Positions 19,926-30,638 of a stretch of DNA of 64,000 bases are shown piece by piece. The notes under the pieces are model-generated. The model was given only the letters and a program-made list of their open reading frames with translations. It did no database searches and was not told the DNA's origin. The position numbers were made by a program, and so were the translations under genes. Source of the DNA: Eukaryota sp. TZLM1-RC (Eukaryota > Metamonada: BaSk clade); contig JAUPSS010000007.1 in the NCBI GenBank assembly GCA_040285825.1, positions 1,958,689-2,022,688 on the forward strand. Direction: 5' to 3'. Position 1 is the stretch's first letter. The number at the start of each line of letters is the position of its first letter.

Positions 19926-21275
19926 ATGTCTGAAGAACGTCCTGTTGTAATTTTTATAGAACTTGGCTCTTTCCAATCATCAATATCTCGTCGAAACAAT
20001 GAGTGGTTCAGTATGAGGACTGCTGTCGCAAAACCAGAGGTACCCAACGAAAATTGGAGTTTTGGAGAACAGGCTCTCTGGAAAAAGAATCTGCTATTCC
20101 CTCTATCTGCCAATAAGATTGAATGCAAGAACTCTCTGATAACCTTCATAAGAGAACTCGTTCGCCTTGGTAAAGTTGGACCCCTTGAAGACCAATGTCT
20201 GTGCATCAACGATCTTGAACTGCCAAATGTTCAGTCACGAAAGGAACTTCTTACTCTGCTTTTCAATGAATTTAATCCAAGGTCGATATTGGTTGTTCCT
20301 CAGCAATTGGCCACAGCCTATGCTTTCGTAACAACTCATCATGCCAATTTCCCCCTGATTTTGGTAAACACGGGCCATCGAATTAGTACATGTTGTACTG
20401 TTACGATGGAGAATGAACAACTAACTTTTAAATCCCCATTATACCAAAGTCCTGGGGGATTCCACGCAATGAATGCCTTCAAGAAGCTTCATCCTATGGT
20501 CAAAAACTATTTCCCCAACCATACAATGATGCGACGGGAAGCCACTGGTGACGGGAAAGCTGAGAACTATGTCGAGCAACTTCAAGGCCCAGAGTTGAAG
20601 AATCCCTTCCATTCAAGTGACTATGAATATGCTTTCCTCAACAAAGCCAAGGTAGCCGATCGTCAAACAAGGCAAGATAGTTACTTTCCTGATGTTGGAG
20701 CCATATCATTGCCCTCATTAAGTCCGTCTACATATAGTTCTTCTTCTAGAGAAATTGAGTGTGGCAGAACGCTATCTCTTGCGTCTGAAGTGTTCTTTAC
20801 TGATGCATTTCAGCTTCCATTGCCATCTATTCCCCAAAACATTGCCAATTTGTTGAATCAATCCCCTATCGAATGTCAGAACAATATAGTACTTGCAGGA
20901 GGTCTCTGTCGCATTCCTAACTTCACAAAAAGAGTAGGCCATGACCTACAGGAATTGGTGGTTGGACATACAAAGATTCATGGATTTCAATCAAACGCAG
21001 ACAACTGTGGAAAAGAGATTCGCCATGGCCTAGTTGACATTGCCAAGAAAGAAGGTGGATGGAGGTCTGCTTCTGAAGGTCAGAACAGGTGGATTTTGAA
21101 AGCTGAATTTCTTGACAACCCCGATGTTGCTCTGCAAAAGGGCTTCAATGTGCCTAATTATGACGCTGTTAACATTGATGCAGAGCCATCTGTAGAAGGA
21201 CTAGACCCTTCTGGAAAGGTGACTCAATTCTCAGAGTTTGTCCCAGATTCTACAAAAGGAGCTGGAATTGTTTAG
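19926..21275 (+). CDS. Divergent actin-related protein
   Basis: A 449-aa protein with the actin fold pattern. The N-terminus VVIFIELGSFQSSIS stands in for the first phosphate loop. SILVVPQQLATAYAF and PLILVNTGHRISTCCTV correspond to the conserved actin segment before and through the second phosphate loop (where actins have DxGxGxT; here NTGHRIS). The third conserved part is NNIVLAGGLCRIPNFTKRV, the actin adenosine loop. A low-complexity insertion lies at ~215-275 and there is a novel C-terminal tail after ~370. Loss of the usual DxG residues suggests poor or no ATP hydrolysis. I cannot assign it to a numbered ARP class. No intron is evident. Confidence 0.7.
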   Translation: MSEERPVVIFIELGSFQSSISRRNNEWFSMRTAVAKPEVPNENWSFGEQALWKKNLLFPLSANKIECKNSLITFIRELVRLGKVGPLEDQCLCINDLELPNVQSRKELLTLLFNEFNPRSILVVPQQLATAYAFVTTHHANFPLILVNTGHRISTCCTVTMENEQLTFKSPLYQSPGGFHAMNAFKKLHPMVKNYFPNHTMMRREATGDGKAENYVEQLQGPELKNPFHSSDYEYAFLNKAKVADRQTRQDSYFPDVGAISLPSLSPSTYSSSSREIECGRTLSLASEVFFTDAFQLPLPSIPQNIANLLNQSPIECQNNIVLAGGLCRIPNFTKRVGHDLQELVVGHTKIHGFQSNADNCGKEIRHGLVDIAKKEGGWRSASEGQNRWILKAEFLDNPDVALQKGFNVPNYDAVNIDAEPSVEGLDPSGKVTQFSEFVPDSTKGAGIV

Positions 21276-21439
21276 TTTTACATGTGCTGATGGTTGTAAA
21301 TAAATCATGAGTTTTGATCAAATTGAAATATTTTTGGAACAAATGCTTGGTTTAGTTTGGTTTACATACAAAGATTTGAGAACATATAAGGCAGCATTTA
21401 ATGTTTGAAACCAATAAATGACATTATATTTCACTTTAT

Positions 21440-22490
21440 TGTTGTTTTTTTAAAACCTTTGTTTATTAGTAATAAATATTCACGCAAAAACTAGAACTCA
21501 ATGTCCCCAATACACGCATCAACAACACCAAATCTCTTAAGCGCGCGATTTTCTACTCTATTCCTAATTGTAACATTGCTTTGGTTATCATTTCTTGAAT
21601 TGCCTCAAGTATACTAAAAACAATTCTATTGTGCCAGAAATTAAAGTTCAACTCTGTTGTCTGCTCTTTCCTTTATTATACATCTGAAACCTTCAAGAAA
21701 TTTAATACCAGATATTCCAATGTTACCAAAAAGGGAAACAGCAAATGGAACCAGCTAAAACTTTACATGCTCAACACGTCCTAGCTGAAATAAACGCTCC
21801 TTGTACTGTTTGATTTTAATTCTTTTCAGCAAAGCAAAGTGAAGTTTCATCTGTTTAAGCAAAATCAATTGCTGATTTTTTACAAACATCAACAACTTTG
21901 ATCCCACCTTCAGACCCAGGAGTAATTACATCAGCCGGCGTCTCCTAAAAGTATTTTCATCTTCATTTTCAGGTGACAACTTCCACAGAAGTGGTTCAAC
22001 AAAAGCTTCAATATGGTGGCTTTTGCACAAGGTACACAAGTGGTCTCTTACAGCATCATGAACAACTGAGCGATATGTAATATTAAATTTGCAATTAAAG
22101 AAATGATTCAAATTATTGAGCTGACCACAACGACAAATCAAATCATTTGGCACACTGCATGGCCACAAAAACATCTCATTCTTAAGTCATTTGTCCATTC
22201 ATGGTCATTTAACAATAGACCATAAACACTGGAAATTTGCGAAATGAGACAACTTGACCTCTTTTCCTTAAGATCAATCAAAAAGTTTGCAAAAACGGGA
22301 TGCTTTTTCTTAGCCAAGCTAAGACGAACAGTAAAATCCAAGTTTTCAAAAACTTTGAATATCTTTTTCTGCACTTTAGCATATGCAAATTTCAAGGAAA
22401 TCAAACTCCTGGGTGGAATTTCTTGAATATCGGCAGGAAAGCAATTAAAACCAGATGTGAGGAGAGAGGCATTCAATTTCATTTTGCAAA
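21440..22490 (-). mobile_element. Non-LTR retrotransposon, family A-like, 5'-truncated and decayed
   Basis: Two frames (22482-22138 and 22174-21926) match the family A C-terminus in order: FPADIQEIPPRSLISLKFAY, FENLDFTVRLSLAKKKHPVF, SSVYGLLLNDHEW, CRCGQLNNLNHFFNCKF (zinc site) and HHIEAFVEPLLWKL. A frameshift near 22150 and many stops after 21926 show it is dead. The tail appears to end at the T-run near 21445, which reads as poly(A) on the minus strand. RT is missing. Confidence 0.8.
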
Positions 22491-22719
22491 GACACTAAAG
22501 AATCATTAACACAGTGTTCTATTAAATATTGGTTTTCATTAAAACGTTACAAAAATTCAAAATTTTGTTTTTTGGTCCAGTTTCTAGTCAGTTGGAAAAA
22601 CTATTATTTCGGAGATAAATATTTAAAATTTTCATTGGTTTTTGGTCAGTTTTAATGTAAGAGAAACAGTTCATTTACAGAGGTAACTCAGGAAGATTTC
22701 CTTTGAAGGGGATGATTAG

Positions 22720-24528
22720 TTAAATTAATTAAATTAATATTTTATTTATTTTCTACGAAGAATCAAATAGAACAAACTAAAACACATAAGAAACTAAATT
22801 CTCCACGCCAACTCTTGATGAATCCTTATAAAGTTTAGACATCATTAAACTCAAGTACTTGGGAACACTTCTGTACAAAGCGAAAATGATACGATTTTTC
22901 CATAAATTCTCTGCAAAATTCTTACCACTTGAACGACATAAATTACCAAAATCATTGATGAAATTCAAGGCGGATTGTCCAATGTTGCCAAAAATCGAAA
23001 AGGCAAAAGGAACAAACGAAAACTTCGAATAAAGGTTCTTATTTAAATCATTTAATATCTCAGTATATTTATCTCTCTTACGATCTTCAGCCTTGTTCAA
23101 ATGACCATTAGTACTAAGTAAAACATCATCGCGATAAACCAAAGCAAAGGGATCAACTGTAGTGAAATCAACAACAACTTGAGAGGAATCCACAAAAGGA
23201 GCAATTAAATCACCTCGACGTGAATTAAAAAGATTATCATCACTATAATGCTTCAACAAAGGTTCTACTTTGCAACTAAAATTGTAACACTTGAACATCT
23301 CATATGTCACATCACGAACGGCATTATGAAGAACTGACCTATATTGGAGAAATTTCTTACAGCTCACAATATGACGAAAATTGGCAGTAGGTTTTTGTTA
23401 CAAATACAATAAGAATTGTCCAAAAGACCACTTGGATACATCCCTAATCTCAACCGCATGTTTTGTTTCCAAGCTTCATTTGTTAAGTGAAGACCAAATG
23501 GCCTTGGTTGCTGAGATATTAAACTAGTACAGTTCTGAATGTCTGATAAAAAGGCAGCAAAGACGGGATTATTAATCTTAGTCACACTAAGTCGTTTAGA
23601 AAAATCCAGGTCTTCAAAACCAATAAGAACAGACTTCTGTAATTTCACAACAGCAAGATGAAGATTGGTGAAAGATCTCGAAGGCACAGTAGGCAAACTT
23701 GAAGGAAAACTCCTATTCCAAACATCAACAGGTAGTTCTTGCACCATTTTGTCAAGAGAAATTAATAAAGGATGTGATTCATTCAAAGGAATATGATCAA
23801 AACGAAGTTTCCATTCAAAAAGAAAATTTTTCATACCACCAATAAAAGCACTTTTGCATAAATACTCTGCTTTTGAAAAACCAACTCCACCAAATTTAGG
23901 ACTAAAAAATGCATGATAAGGAATTTTAGATGGACAAACTTCTACTAAATTTCCTAAGAAATTTGTTCTCAAAGTATTGAATTGACGTGCAAAATCATGA
24001 GAAATTGTGGGAGATAAAGAACGAAGAAGATGATTAATTTTTGATCCAAAACACACATTGAGGACCGAAAACGCTAAATGTTTGTCAATTTGTAGATCTT
24101 GAATAGCCAAAAGTTGCTCTTCGATTTTTTCCAAAATACCTGACAAAATCGATTTAACTTTTTCACTATTTCCAAAATAAGATCCAAGAAACCGAATAGC
24201 ACCTTCCTCGTAATCAACGTATTTGATAAAAGTTTCATTAAATGCCACCTCCGCATGCTGATTACCAATAATGAAACACTTGGGCAATTTAATGTCTAAC
24301 CCTATTTGTTTGGCCAGAAAAACAAAATGTTGTAAACCGTGTTGTAAAAGAGACAAAGGGCCAATAAGTGATAAATCATCTGCATAAGCACATATATGAA
24401 TGTCAGGAAAATCCGACTTAAATTTTACCAAAACTGATTGCAGTGCTAAGCAAAAGAAAAATGGACCCAATGGATCCCCTTGTTTGACCCCTCTTGACGA
24501 AACAATATTCTCAGAATTAAATTAATTA
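22720..24528 (-). mobile_element. Non-LTR retrotransposon, family B, 5'-truncated, with 12-bp target duplication
   Basis: The body is 22732-24516. The flanks share TTAAATTAATTA at 22720-22731 and 24517-24528, the same duplication length as for family A, although low complexity weakens this. Coding starts inside RT at SSRGVKQGDPLGPFFFCLAL, so the first RT motifs and all upstream domains are lost. The tail is AT-rich without a clean poly(A). Other family B tails lie at 34890-35040 (+) and 35085-35560 (-). Confidence 0.8.
22777..24510 (-). pseudogene. Family B RT and endonuclease remnant
   Basis: Frame one (to 23364) holds YADDLSLIG (catalytic site) and the thumb region. Frame two (23367-22777) holds SCKKFLQYRSVLHNAVRDVT, then RRGDLIAPFVDSSQVVVDFT (endonuclease R-x-D...D) and the end RVGVENLVSYVF. 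The frames meet inside the zinc site: a one-base indel near 23370 splits CICNK from HIVSCKK. So this copy is 5'-truncated and frameshifted. Confidence 0.85.
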
Positions 24529-24904
24529 TTAGATTAATTAATTATTAGATTAGGATAACTGTTTTCAATGACTCAAATTTTGATCTTCAGATTACAATAT
24601 AATAATTTTTCACTTTATTTCTTTCCAAAACCTGGTTGAAATCTTAAAATATTACAAGAATTATTAGGAATTTTGACTACTTTTCCATTAACTTCTAGAT
24701 TTAAGCCGTGAAATCAGTTGATTTGATCGTTCTTACATTAGCATTAAGATCTTTGATAACGGGTAGAAATGATAGAATTGAACATGAAAGAATGAGAAAT
24801 CAAAAAAAGAAATACAACATGTACAAATTAATTCAACCCAAACTAAAAACCACTCCAAAAAAACTAATTAAAACAATTAATTAATTGATTAATTAAGATA
24901 CAAC

Positions 24905-25809
24905 CTAACCAGTTGTAGCCCTTTTGATAATACTAGAGGCATCACACAGCACTCTTGACAAACTGTCCAGCTTCTGAAGAGAATCAAACTTTTCTAACCG
25001 AGTTGCACCACCTTCCAGCTTTCCCTGCAAAGCATGATGAACCCTCAGTTCTAGAGCCAGAACGGCAGCCTCAACTTCTGCCCTTCTTGTTTTGAAAGTC
25101 AGTAGCTTGTCCCTTCCAGAGTCAATGTTGTTTTGAATAGTTTCTGCTCGAGCCTCAAAGTGCTCACGGAGATTTTGTAGTTTATTGATATGATTTGTTT
25201 GTTGTAAAAGGGCTGCATCGTGTTCCTCACTGATGCTGTTCAACTTCGCCTGCACCTCTTCTGTTTCTTGATCACATTTACTGGCTCTTTCTATGAGAGT
25301 GGAGTGGGCATCAGACAGAGTAATGAAGCGACGACGGATGGCCTCTACTGAGTTGTATTCTGGAGCTACTGCAACAACAGAGTTTAAGTAATCAATGAAA
25401 GGAGCTTCTGAAGTGAGAAGAATGACTTGATCACACGTTTTTCTGTCTGCACTTCCAAGTCTGCCTTTTCTTTAGAGAGTTGACTAAGGAGTTGATTGAG
25501 TTGGGCAATGTCCTGTGAAATATGAGAAATATCGTCGTGAATGGTTCTAATAATACGTTCTGCACGAGTTCTTCTTTTAAAGGTTTGCTGAATGATGTTA
25601 TCTACGTCTTTATAGTCTTTTTGTAACTGATCATGCTTTTTGTCAATTTCCTGTTGAAGATGAGAGAACTCGGTTTCCCGAGATTGAACTTCATTGCGTT
25701 TGGCTTCAAGGTCATCATTGACAGCCATGATTTGACGACGAACATTAAGCCAGCGAGTTGTGGAAGAAACATGATCTAGAAGAGGAAATTCGTTATTGTT
25801 AGAGGCCAT
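24905..25809 (-). CDS. CCDC42/CFAP73-like coiled-coil protein (flagellar, DUF4200 type)
   Basis: Two exons (25809-25437, 25407-24905) give 291 aa, nearly all coiled coil. The first exon reads TTRWLNVRRQIMAVNDDLEA and continues with heptads. The second begins APFIDYLNSVVAVAPEYNSV and AIRRRFITLSDAHSTLIER, matching the pattern of the CCDC42/CFAP73 family (coiled coil, then FxxYLxxV and a second coil). In animals and algae these proteins belong to the axonemal modified inner dynein apparatus. The start was set at ATG 25809 (MASNNNEF); an in-frame upstream extension has no family similarity. Assignment is from the pattern only, so another DUF4200 member is possible. Confidence 0.7.
25408..25436 (-). 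other. 29-nt intron in the CCDC42-like gene
   Basis: Begins GTGTGATC, ends CACTTCAG. Splicing joins GAA AAA C to AA GCT CCT, giving EKQAPFIDYL and reconciling the two frames. Confidence 0.85.
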
Positions 25810-25864
25810 AATGTTGAGGCTTGGAAAGTATGGAAAATTCCCGATCCATTTTCGTGCGGAATAA

Positions 25865-27716
25865 TTACAAAAACTGTCTACTACACAGATACTGAGGCCT
25901 TTCATTACCACTCATTCTTGCTTCAGCAATTGCAAACATGTTCAGACAAGCCAGCTTATTTCTATTGAAAAGCTTTGTTGAGCCTTTATTACTGTGTTTG
26001 CAACTCTGACTATTACAAGCTAATAAACCATGACATGTGGTAACTGGAGTCTTTTCTCTTCTATAGAATCTGGGATTTGTTACTCTCAAAAACGTAGCAA
26101 CCTTTTCAAAACAAACAGGACATTTTGCTTAAGTGAAAGCTTCATTAATCATCAACACTTTAAAACCATTGCTGGTCAGAAATTGAAGCCATCAAATACC
26201 TCGAGTAGGTCTCTGATGTTTTGAGTTTTTGGAGCCGATTTTACCATAATCACCCATTGGTAATAAAGTGTCTTTTGGATTGCCAAACTGTTGAACAAGG
26301 TTTTTTAACAACCAACTTTCAGTCTTTTGCTTGTGAATAAATGCTTGCATTGTATGAATGCTCCACAAGTCAAGACTGTAAAAGTCAATTGTCACAATTT
26401 TTTTGCCGAAGTGTGGCAACCACAAAATGAGAAAAATCTATAAAAGTTGCTGAATTGGCAGCAATCGCGGATAATGCGGTGTTTGCATCTTCAATTGTCA
26501 TTTCGTTAGACTCTATCATTTGGTTTCTGACGTAATCTAACTCAGTATACTTTGTCACCCATCGTTTTTGTTTTTCATTAATCCTACTTTTCAAGGACGA
26601 GGACATCTGAGTCTTTCTCAACCATTTGAATTTCTTGTCTTGATTCATCACCCGACTATTTCTTTGCTGTTCAGTTTCATCTTCAGGCACCATGGCTAAT
26701 TCTTGATCAGTCTTTTTACTCCCAAAATACAATAAATCCCGTTTTCCAGGATCACTAACAACAATTCGTTTGCCTTGAAAAGTATCAACATCAACATCAT
26801 CAATATATAAATCAGAAATACTAGCCTTGTTGTCTGGCTTACATTTCTGACCTTGTAAATCCCGACGAACATATTCTACTGCAATATTAAATCCATCTGT
26901 GTGAATAATGTTGTTGAATTTATAATTTCTTTGTTTGACCATTGGTCGGTGTTGAGTATCCACTTAGCTTGTGCATTTCTGACAACACATTTTCCACTTC
27001 TCAAAGTAAACAGTCAAAGTAAACAGTAATAAAACGATTAATATGTTTTTCATAATTTAGTTTCAAATTATTCTCAAAATTGGCAAACATTACTGGGGCC
27101 ATGTACTCAGGTGGTCTTCTGAATTCATCAGTTGGAAATCGTGGAAACTGTTCAGGCCTATATCTCAAATAGTCTACATACTTATGGTTTTGTTCAACTT
27201 TTGGTGTTCAAAGGTAGTCGATAATCTATAATCTCCTTCACCATAAACAAAGTTTTCAAAATCCTTTGAAAATGTACTTTTTGGTTCCACCATTTCTTGC
27301 CCATAATACGCAGCTGAAATATAACGAATTCTGGCCATTAATGATTCATATAATTGGGCAGATATTCGTGGTTGTATAAAAATAACGTTCAAAACAAGAC
27401 TGTAAATACAGTTTTAAGCAACATGTAATACGAATTTGTAACTGTTGAAATTTTAAAACAGTTTCTCTTAATTTGAGTATCACAATTGAATGTTTAACCA
27501 TTGAGTTGACGGTTGCTCGAAAGGATTTATAAGATGATATAATGAGTTTGTCTTTCTGAAACAGCACAAAGTGTTTCAGACAAAAGATACAATCATAAAG
27601 CCCATATTGAATCGAATTTTGTATCAGAGGAGAAGTAGCTAAAAAATCAATTGGCATAATATGGGAAAATTCCTGATGAAGTTTAATTTTCTTTTCATTT
27701 ATCTTTTTATATGCCA
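25865..27716 (-). pseudogene. Decayed Fanzor (TnpB-like RuvC nuclease) with exonuclease-like N-terminal part
   Basis: Fanzors are eukaryotic RNA-guided DNA nucleases of transposons. In order on the minus strand: an exonuclease-related stretch (27716-27560: NLAYKKINEKKIKL, then IQYGLYDC, an Exo III-like YxxxD); the Fanzor N-terminus (SFRATVNSMVKHS, RITCCLKLYLQ, IQPRISAQLYESLMARI, ENNLKLNYEKHINRFI); RuvC-I RIVVSDPGKRDLLYFGS (Asp codon 26751-26753); LPMGDYGKIGSKNSKHQRPT; RuvC-II VLMINEAFT (Glu at 26141-26143); CPVC; HGLLACNSQSC; and KLFNRNKLACLNM, where the third catalytic Asp is Asn (25958-25960). Stops near 26130 and 26208 and frameshifts near 26400, 27000 and 27370 make it non-functional. It ends 56 bp before the CCDC42-like start codon. 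Confidence 0.85.
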
Positions 27717-27950
27717 GATTGCTGTAAAATTAATTTATTGAATTTGCACACTCATAGCTCATAACTAATGGGACGACTGTCATTGAACCAAAATTTCCTC
27801 TACATAATCTTGATTTGCTTGCTGTCTAGCTAAAGCTTCTGTTATTCGATTGAAAAACCGAGGTAATCTATTAATAATGGCAAATTGAATCCGTGAACGC
27901 CAGAAAAAAATATCAAATTTTTTCATTGTGTTTTCTTGAACCATTATTAA
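27717..27950 (-). mobile_element. Family C non-LTR retrotransposon 3' end
   Basis: It matches the last ~75 codons and 3' UTR of the copy at 48.5-50.5 kb (FNRITEALARQQANQDYVEE... and the AATGGGACGAC...AATAAATTAA tail). It has inserted into the exonuclease-Fanzor element, whose sequence resumes at 27716. Confidence 0.8.
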
Positions 27951-27951
27951 A

Positions 27952-28290
27952 ATAACAATTCAAGACACAACATTCCATATCTAAAGTGCAAGTACCTAAA
28001 CCCCAAAAAACAATAGAATAAGAAACATCAGAATAACAATTCAAAACAAAACATAACGAAAGAAACATCCCATATTCAAAGTGCAGGTACCTAAACCAAA
28101 AAGATCAACAATATCCAATACATCAAAATAACAATTCAACACAAAACAAAAACAAAAAAACATCTCATATCTAAATTGCAAGTATCTGAGCCACAAATAT
28201 CAACCAAATCAAAAACATAAACAAAATAACAATTCAACACAAAACAAAAACAAGAAAAACAACCCATATCTAACGTGATTAGCACCATGG
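27952..28290. repeat. Minisatellite, about four units of 80-98 bp
   Basis: Each unit carries AATAACAATTCAA, an A/C-rich stretch and CATATCTAAAGTGCAAGTAC or a variant. Units start near 27952, 28033, 28128 and 28229. A shorter array of the same unit occurs in opposite orientation at 46460-46575 in the second copy of the host element. Confidence 0.75.
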
Positions 28291-28299
28291 CTGACACAA

Positions 28300-29340
28300 C
28301 AGCACCCATATCATGACTCACATGATGACTGAAAAAGGGCAATACTCTACCCCCTTGGAAGGATCAGAACGACGATTTCGATAAGAAACCGAGGCTCTGA
28401 CCTTCCGTTTATTCCTGTGAAGCAGGATGACTGATCCCGACTGAGGAGTTCGGGTAGAAGTACTCTGCTGTTCTGTGAAGAACAGGTTGAAGGAGGAAGT
28501 GGGAACTGAGTCCGTTACATCGTTATCCTTTTCCCCTTTTGCTGCATGATGTTAGAAGAATGGGAAGCGTCACAATAATTTCGGTGTCTGACACGATGTC
28601 TGACATGCTGATTGCAATTTCAAATTGATTGAAAATTTCCACAATGGTATCAAATGCCTATCCACTGTATCTCTATTAGTGGTCATCAACATCAGCTCGA
28701 TTTACCCTTCAACTGTTACTGTTACAATAGTCTCCCACTCTTCTTCTTTACTTGTTTTAACTTCTGAAAAATAGCGCCAAATCACATCACCCATACGTAT
28801 AGGCTGAAACCAAAACACTCCTACTTCGATAAATAAACGTTTGGTTATCTGTTCAAAATCAAGCAATTCATATCACGTCGTTCCAATATTGATTTTTCTT
28901 GTGACATCTCATTTTTTAGACCTGCCGAAAATTTTCTCAGCTATTCTATCGCCTGTAATTTCAAAGAAAGAAAATCTCTTCCTGATCTTAAACCTCAGCC
29001 ATCAATAATTACTAAATTTTTAAAAATCTTTGTAGATGAGAGGTATTCCAACTATGGAGCGATTATCTAATCAACACAAATTTATCTTTCAATTCATTAG
29101 TTATCTCGGCACAATTTTGTAATTCAAGACAAGTCTTAATCAGGCTTTTCTCTTATCTCAAAAGGCTCAAGTCGAAGAGTATCGATAATATTAAGTGAAG
29201 TTCCAAATTCTATTCCTTCATCAGTGAAGTAATCTCATGCCTTCATTTCTAGTAAAGGGACATTTTCAATTTTTGGAAATTTTCTTGAATCAGAAAAAAA
29301 ATTCTCAAAAGCAATCATTTCTGAGATACTTTTTTCATTA
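28300..29340 (-). mobile_element. 5' part of the exonuclease-Fanzor element (copy 1), decayed coding sequence
   Basis: Bases 28330-28800 are about 90% identical to 46480-45960 on the other strand. Reading the minus strand: around 29300-29150 a remnant (ENVPLLEMKA, YFTDEGIEFGTSLNIIDTLR, LEPFEIREKPD); around 28980-28705 another (RFSFFEITGDRIAEKIFGR, then DFEQITKRLFIEVGVFWFQP, IRMGDVIWRYFSEV, ending TVTVEG-stop); then a short frame at 28620-28535 (MSDIVSDTEIIVTLPILL); then a frame kept in both copies (TSSFNLFFTEQQSTSTRTPQ, NKRKVRASVSYRNRRSDPS). I recognise none of these proteins. No stop-free frame remains. Confidence 0.6.
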
Positions 29341-29559
29341 ATAGTAAATGAAAACTATTAAGATTAATTAGAAATTCATTTGAATGTATTCAAAATATTG
29401 GTTCAAGAAAACAATGCAGAGCTTTGATAACTTTCAAGGCTCTCACGAATTCAATTGACCTGAATTAAGATATCCACATGATTTATTCATTCAATAAGAG
29501 ACACAATGGCGAAAACACAGGCAGATCAGTATTCTGTAGAGCAAATCCATTTTTAAATA

Positions 29560-29890
29560 TTATTTATTTATTAGAAAACTTATAAATCAACATCTAAAAC
29601 AACACCTCTCACAGTGAAATCCAAGAGAAAGCAAAGGATCAGAAACCATCTTCAACATTCCCTCAAAAATAGACAACACAATTCCTGTTTGCCAAAACAA
29701 TCTGTTGAAATTTCTGTTAGTTCTTCTCTTTACAATCATTTCAAAATCTGCCAAAAAACGTTCAGCCGTGGGAGCAAGTGAACCAAATAGAGAAAATACA
29801 AATGGATACAAATTGTATTTTGCATGCTGTTGGGTAGACAATTTGGAAAAAGGTTCATGGTATTTTTTTGATTTTGAAATTTTCAGCATT
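29560..29890 (-). mobile_element. Family A non-LTR retrotransposon 3' fragment
   Basis: The frame 29889-29587 reads AKYNLYPFVFSLFGSLAPTA, RRTNRNFNRLFWQTGIVLSI and FEGMLKMVSDPLLSLG, matching the C-terminus of the 14.3-kb element. A stretch of A/T repeats follows at 29550-29580. Confidence 0.85.
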
Positions 29891-30638
29891 TGAAAAGGGA
29901 TTATGAATTTCTGAATTAGCTATTCTTTCATTTGAGACATTACATCCAATAAAATGAAGGTTCCATCTAATCCAGGTAATATGACATCTCTATTATTCTT
30001 ATGAAAATCATCTTCTGCATCAAACAGATTTCCTTGTTCACCATTAGTTCTGATTTTATCTCACTAAGCGTTGAAGTTCTGTAAAAAACTAAAAAATATA
30101 AAACACTTTAGTATTTGTCAATTTTTAGTATCCTAAAAATTTTTCAGTAATAAAAATTTTCTTTATTTCTTTGCCGTCTACAAATTGAAGTTATAACCTG
30201 AATTTATGCAACTTAAATCACAAGAGCCATTTTCAGGGTGCAATGGTTTCTCATTTCTGCTCTAGCATCAACCCCAAGATAACTTAAAAATAATCCGCAA
30301 TTATTAAACAAAAAACAAAGAACTAATTTTGGCTTGTTTACACCTTGCATAAGCAATGTGAAGAGCAACAAGAATATTAACTCCAAATTTAGATATCATT
30401 GAAATCCACCAGAGGGTGAACTCAACTGGTTCGGTGCTGAACAAAGTATTCATCAAGGAACTGTACATCACAGCATAGTGGATTTTGTAGGTAGTTTTTT
30501 TAGTGTTCAAATAGTTTCTTTTTAATTTTCAATACAAGCAATGTGGATAAGCATTTGTGGTGGCGCCTTTAGACTTAAATAGAATAAGGGCAAAATAAAT
30601 AAAGTTTAGTTCATTCCTTATTTCCTATTCTCCGACTT
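29891..30638. other. Intergenic, no convincing gene
   Basis: AT-rich. A 68-codon minus-strand frame (30510-30304) is hydrophobic in places but shows no family trait, so it is not called. Confidence 0.35.

Noticed and set aside
27346-27657. Family B DNA polymerase palm domain after the exonuclease motifs
   Set aside because: The sequence after YGLYDC matches the Fanzor N-terminal pattern and lacks DxxSLYPS or YGDTDS polymerase motifs; not fully excluded.
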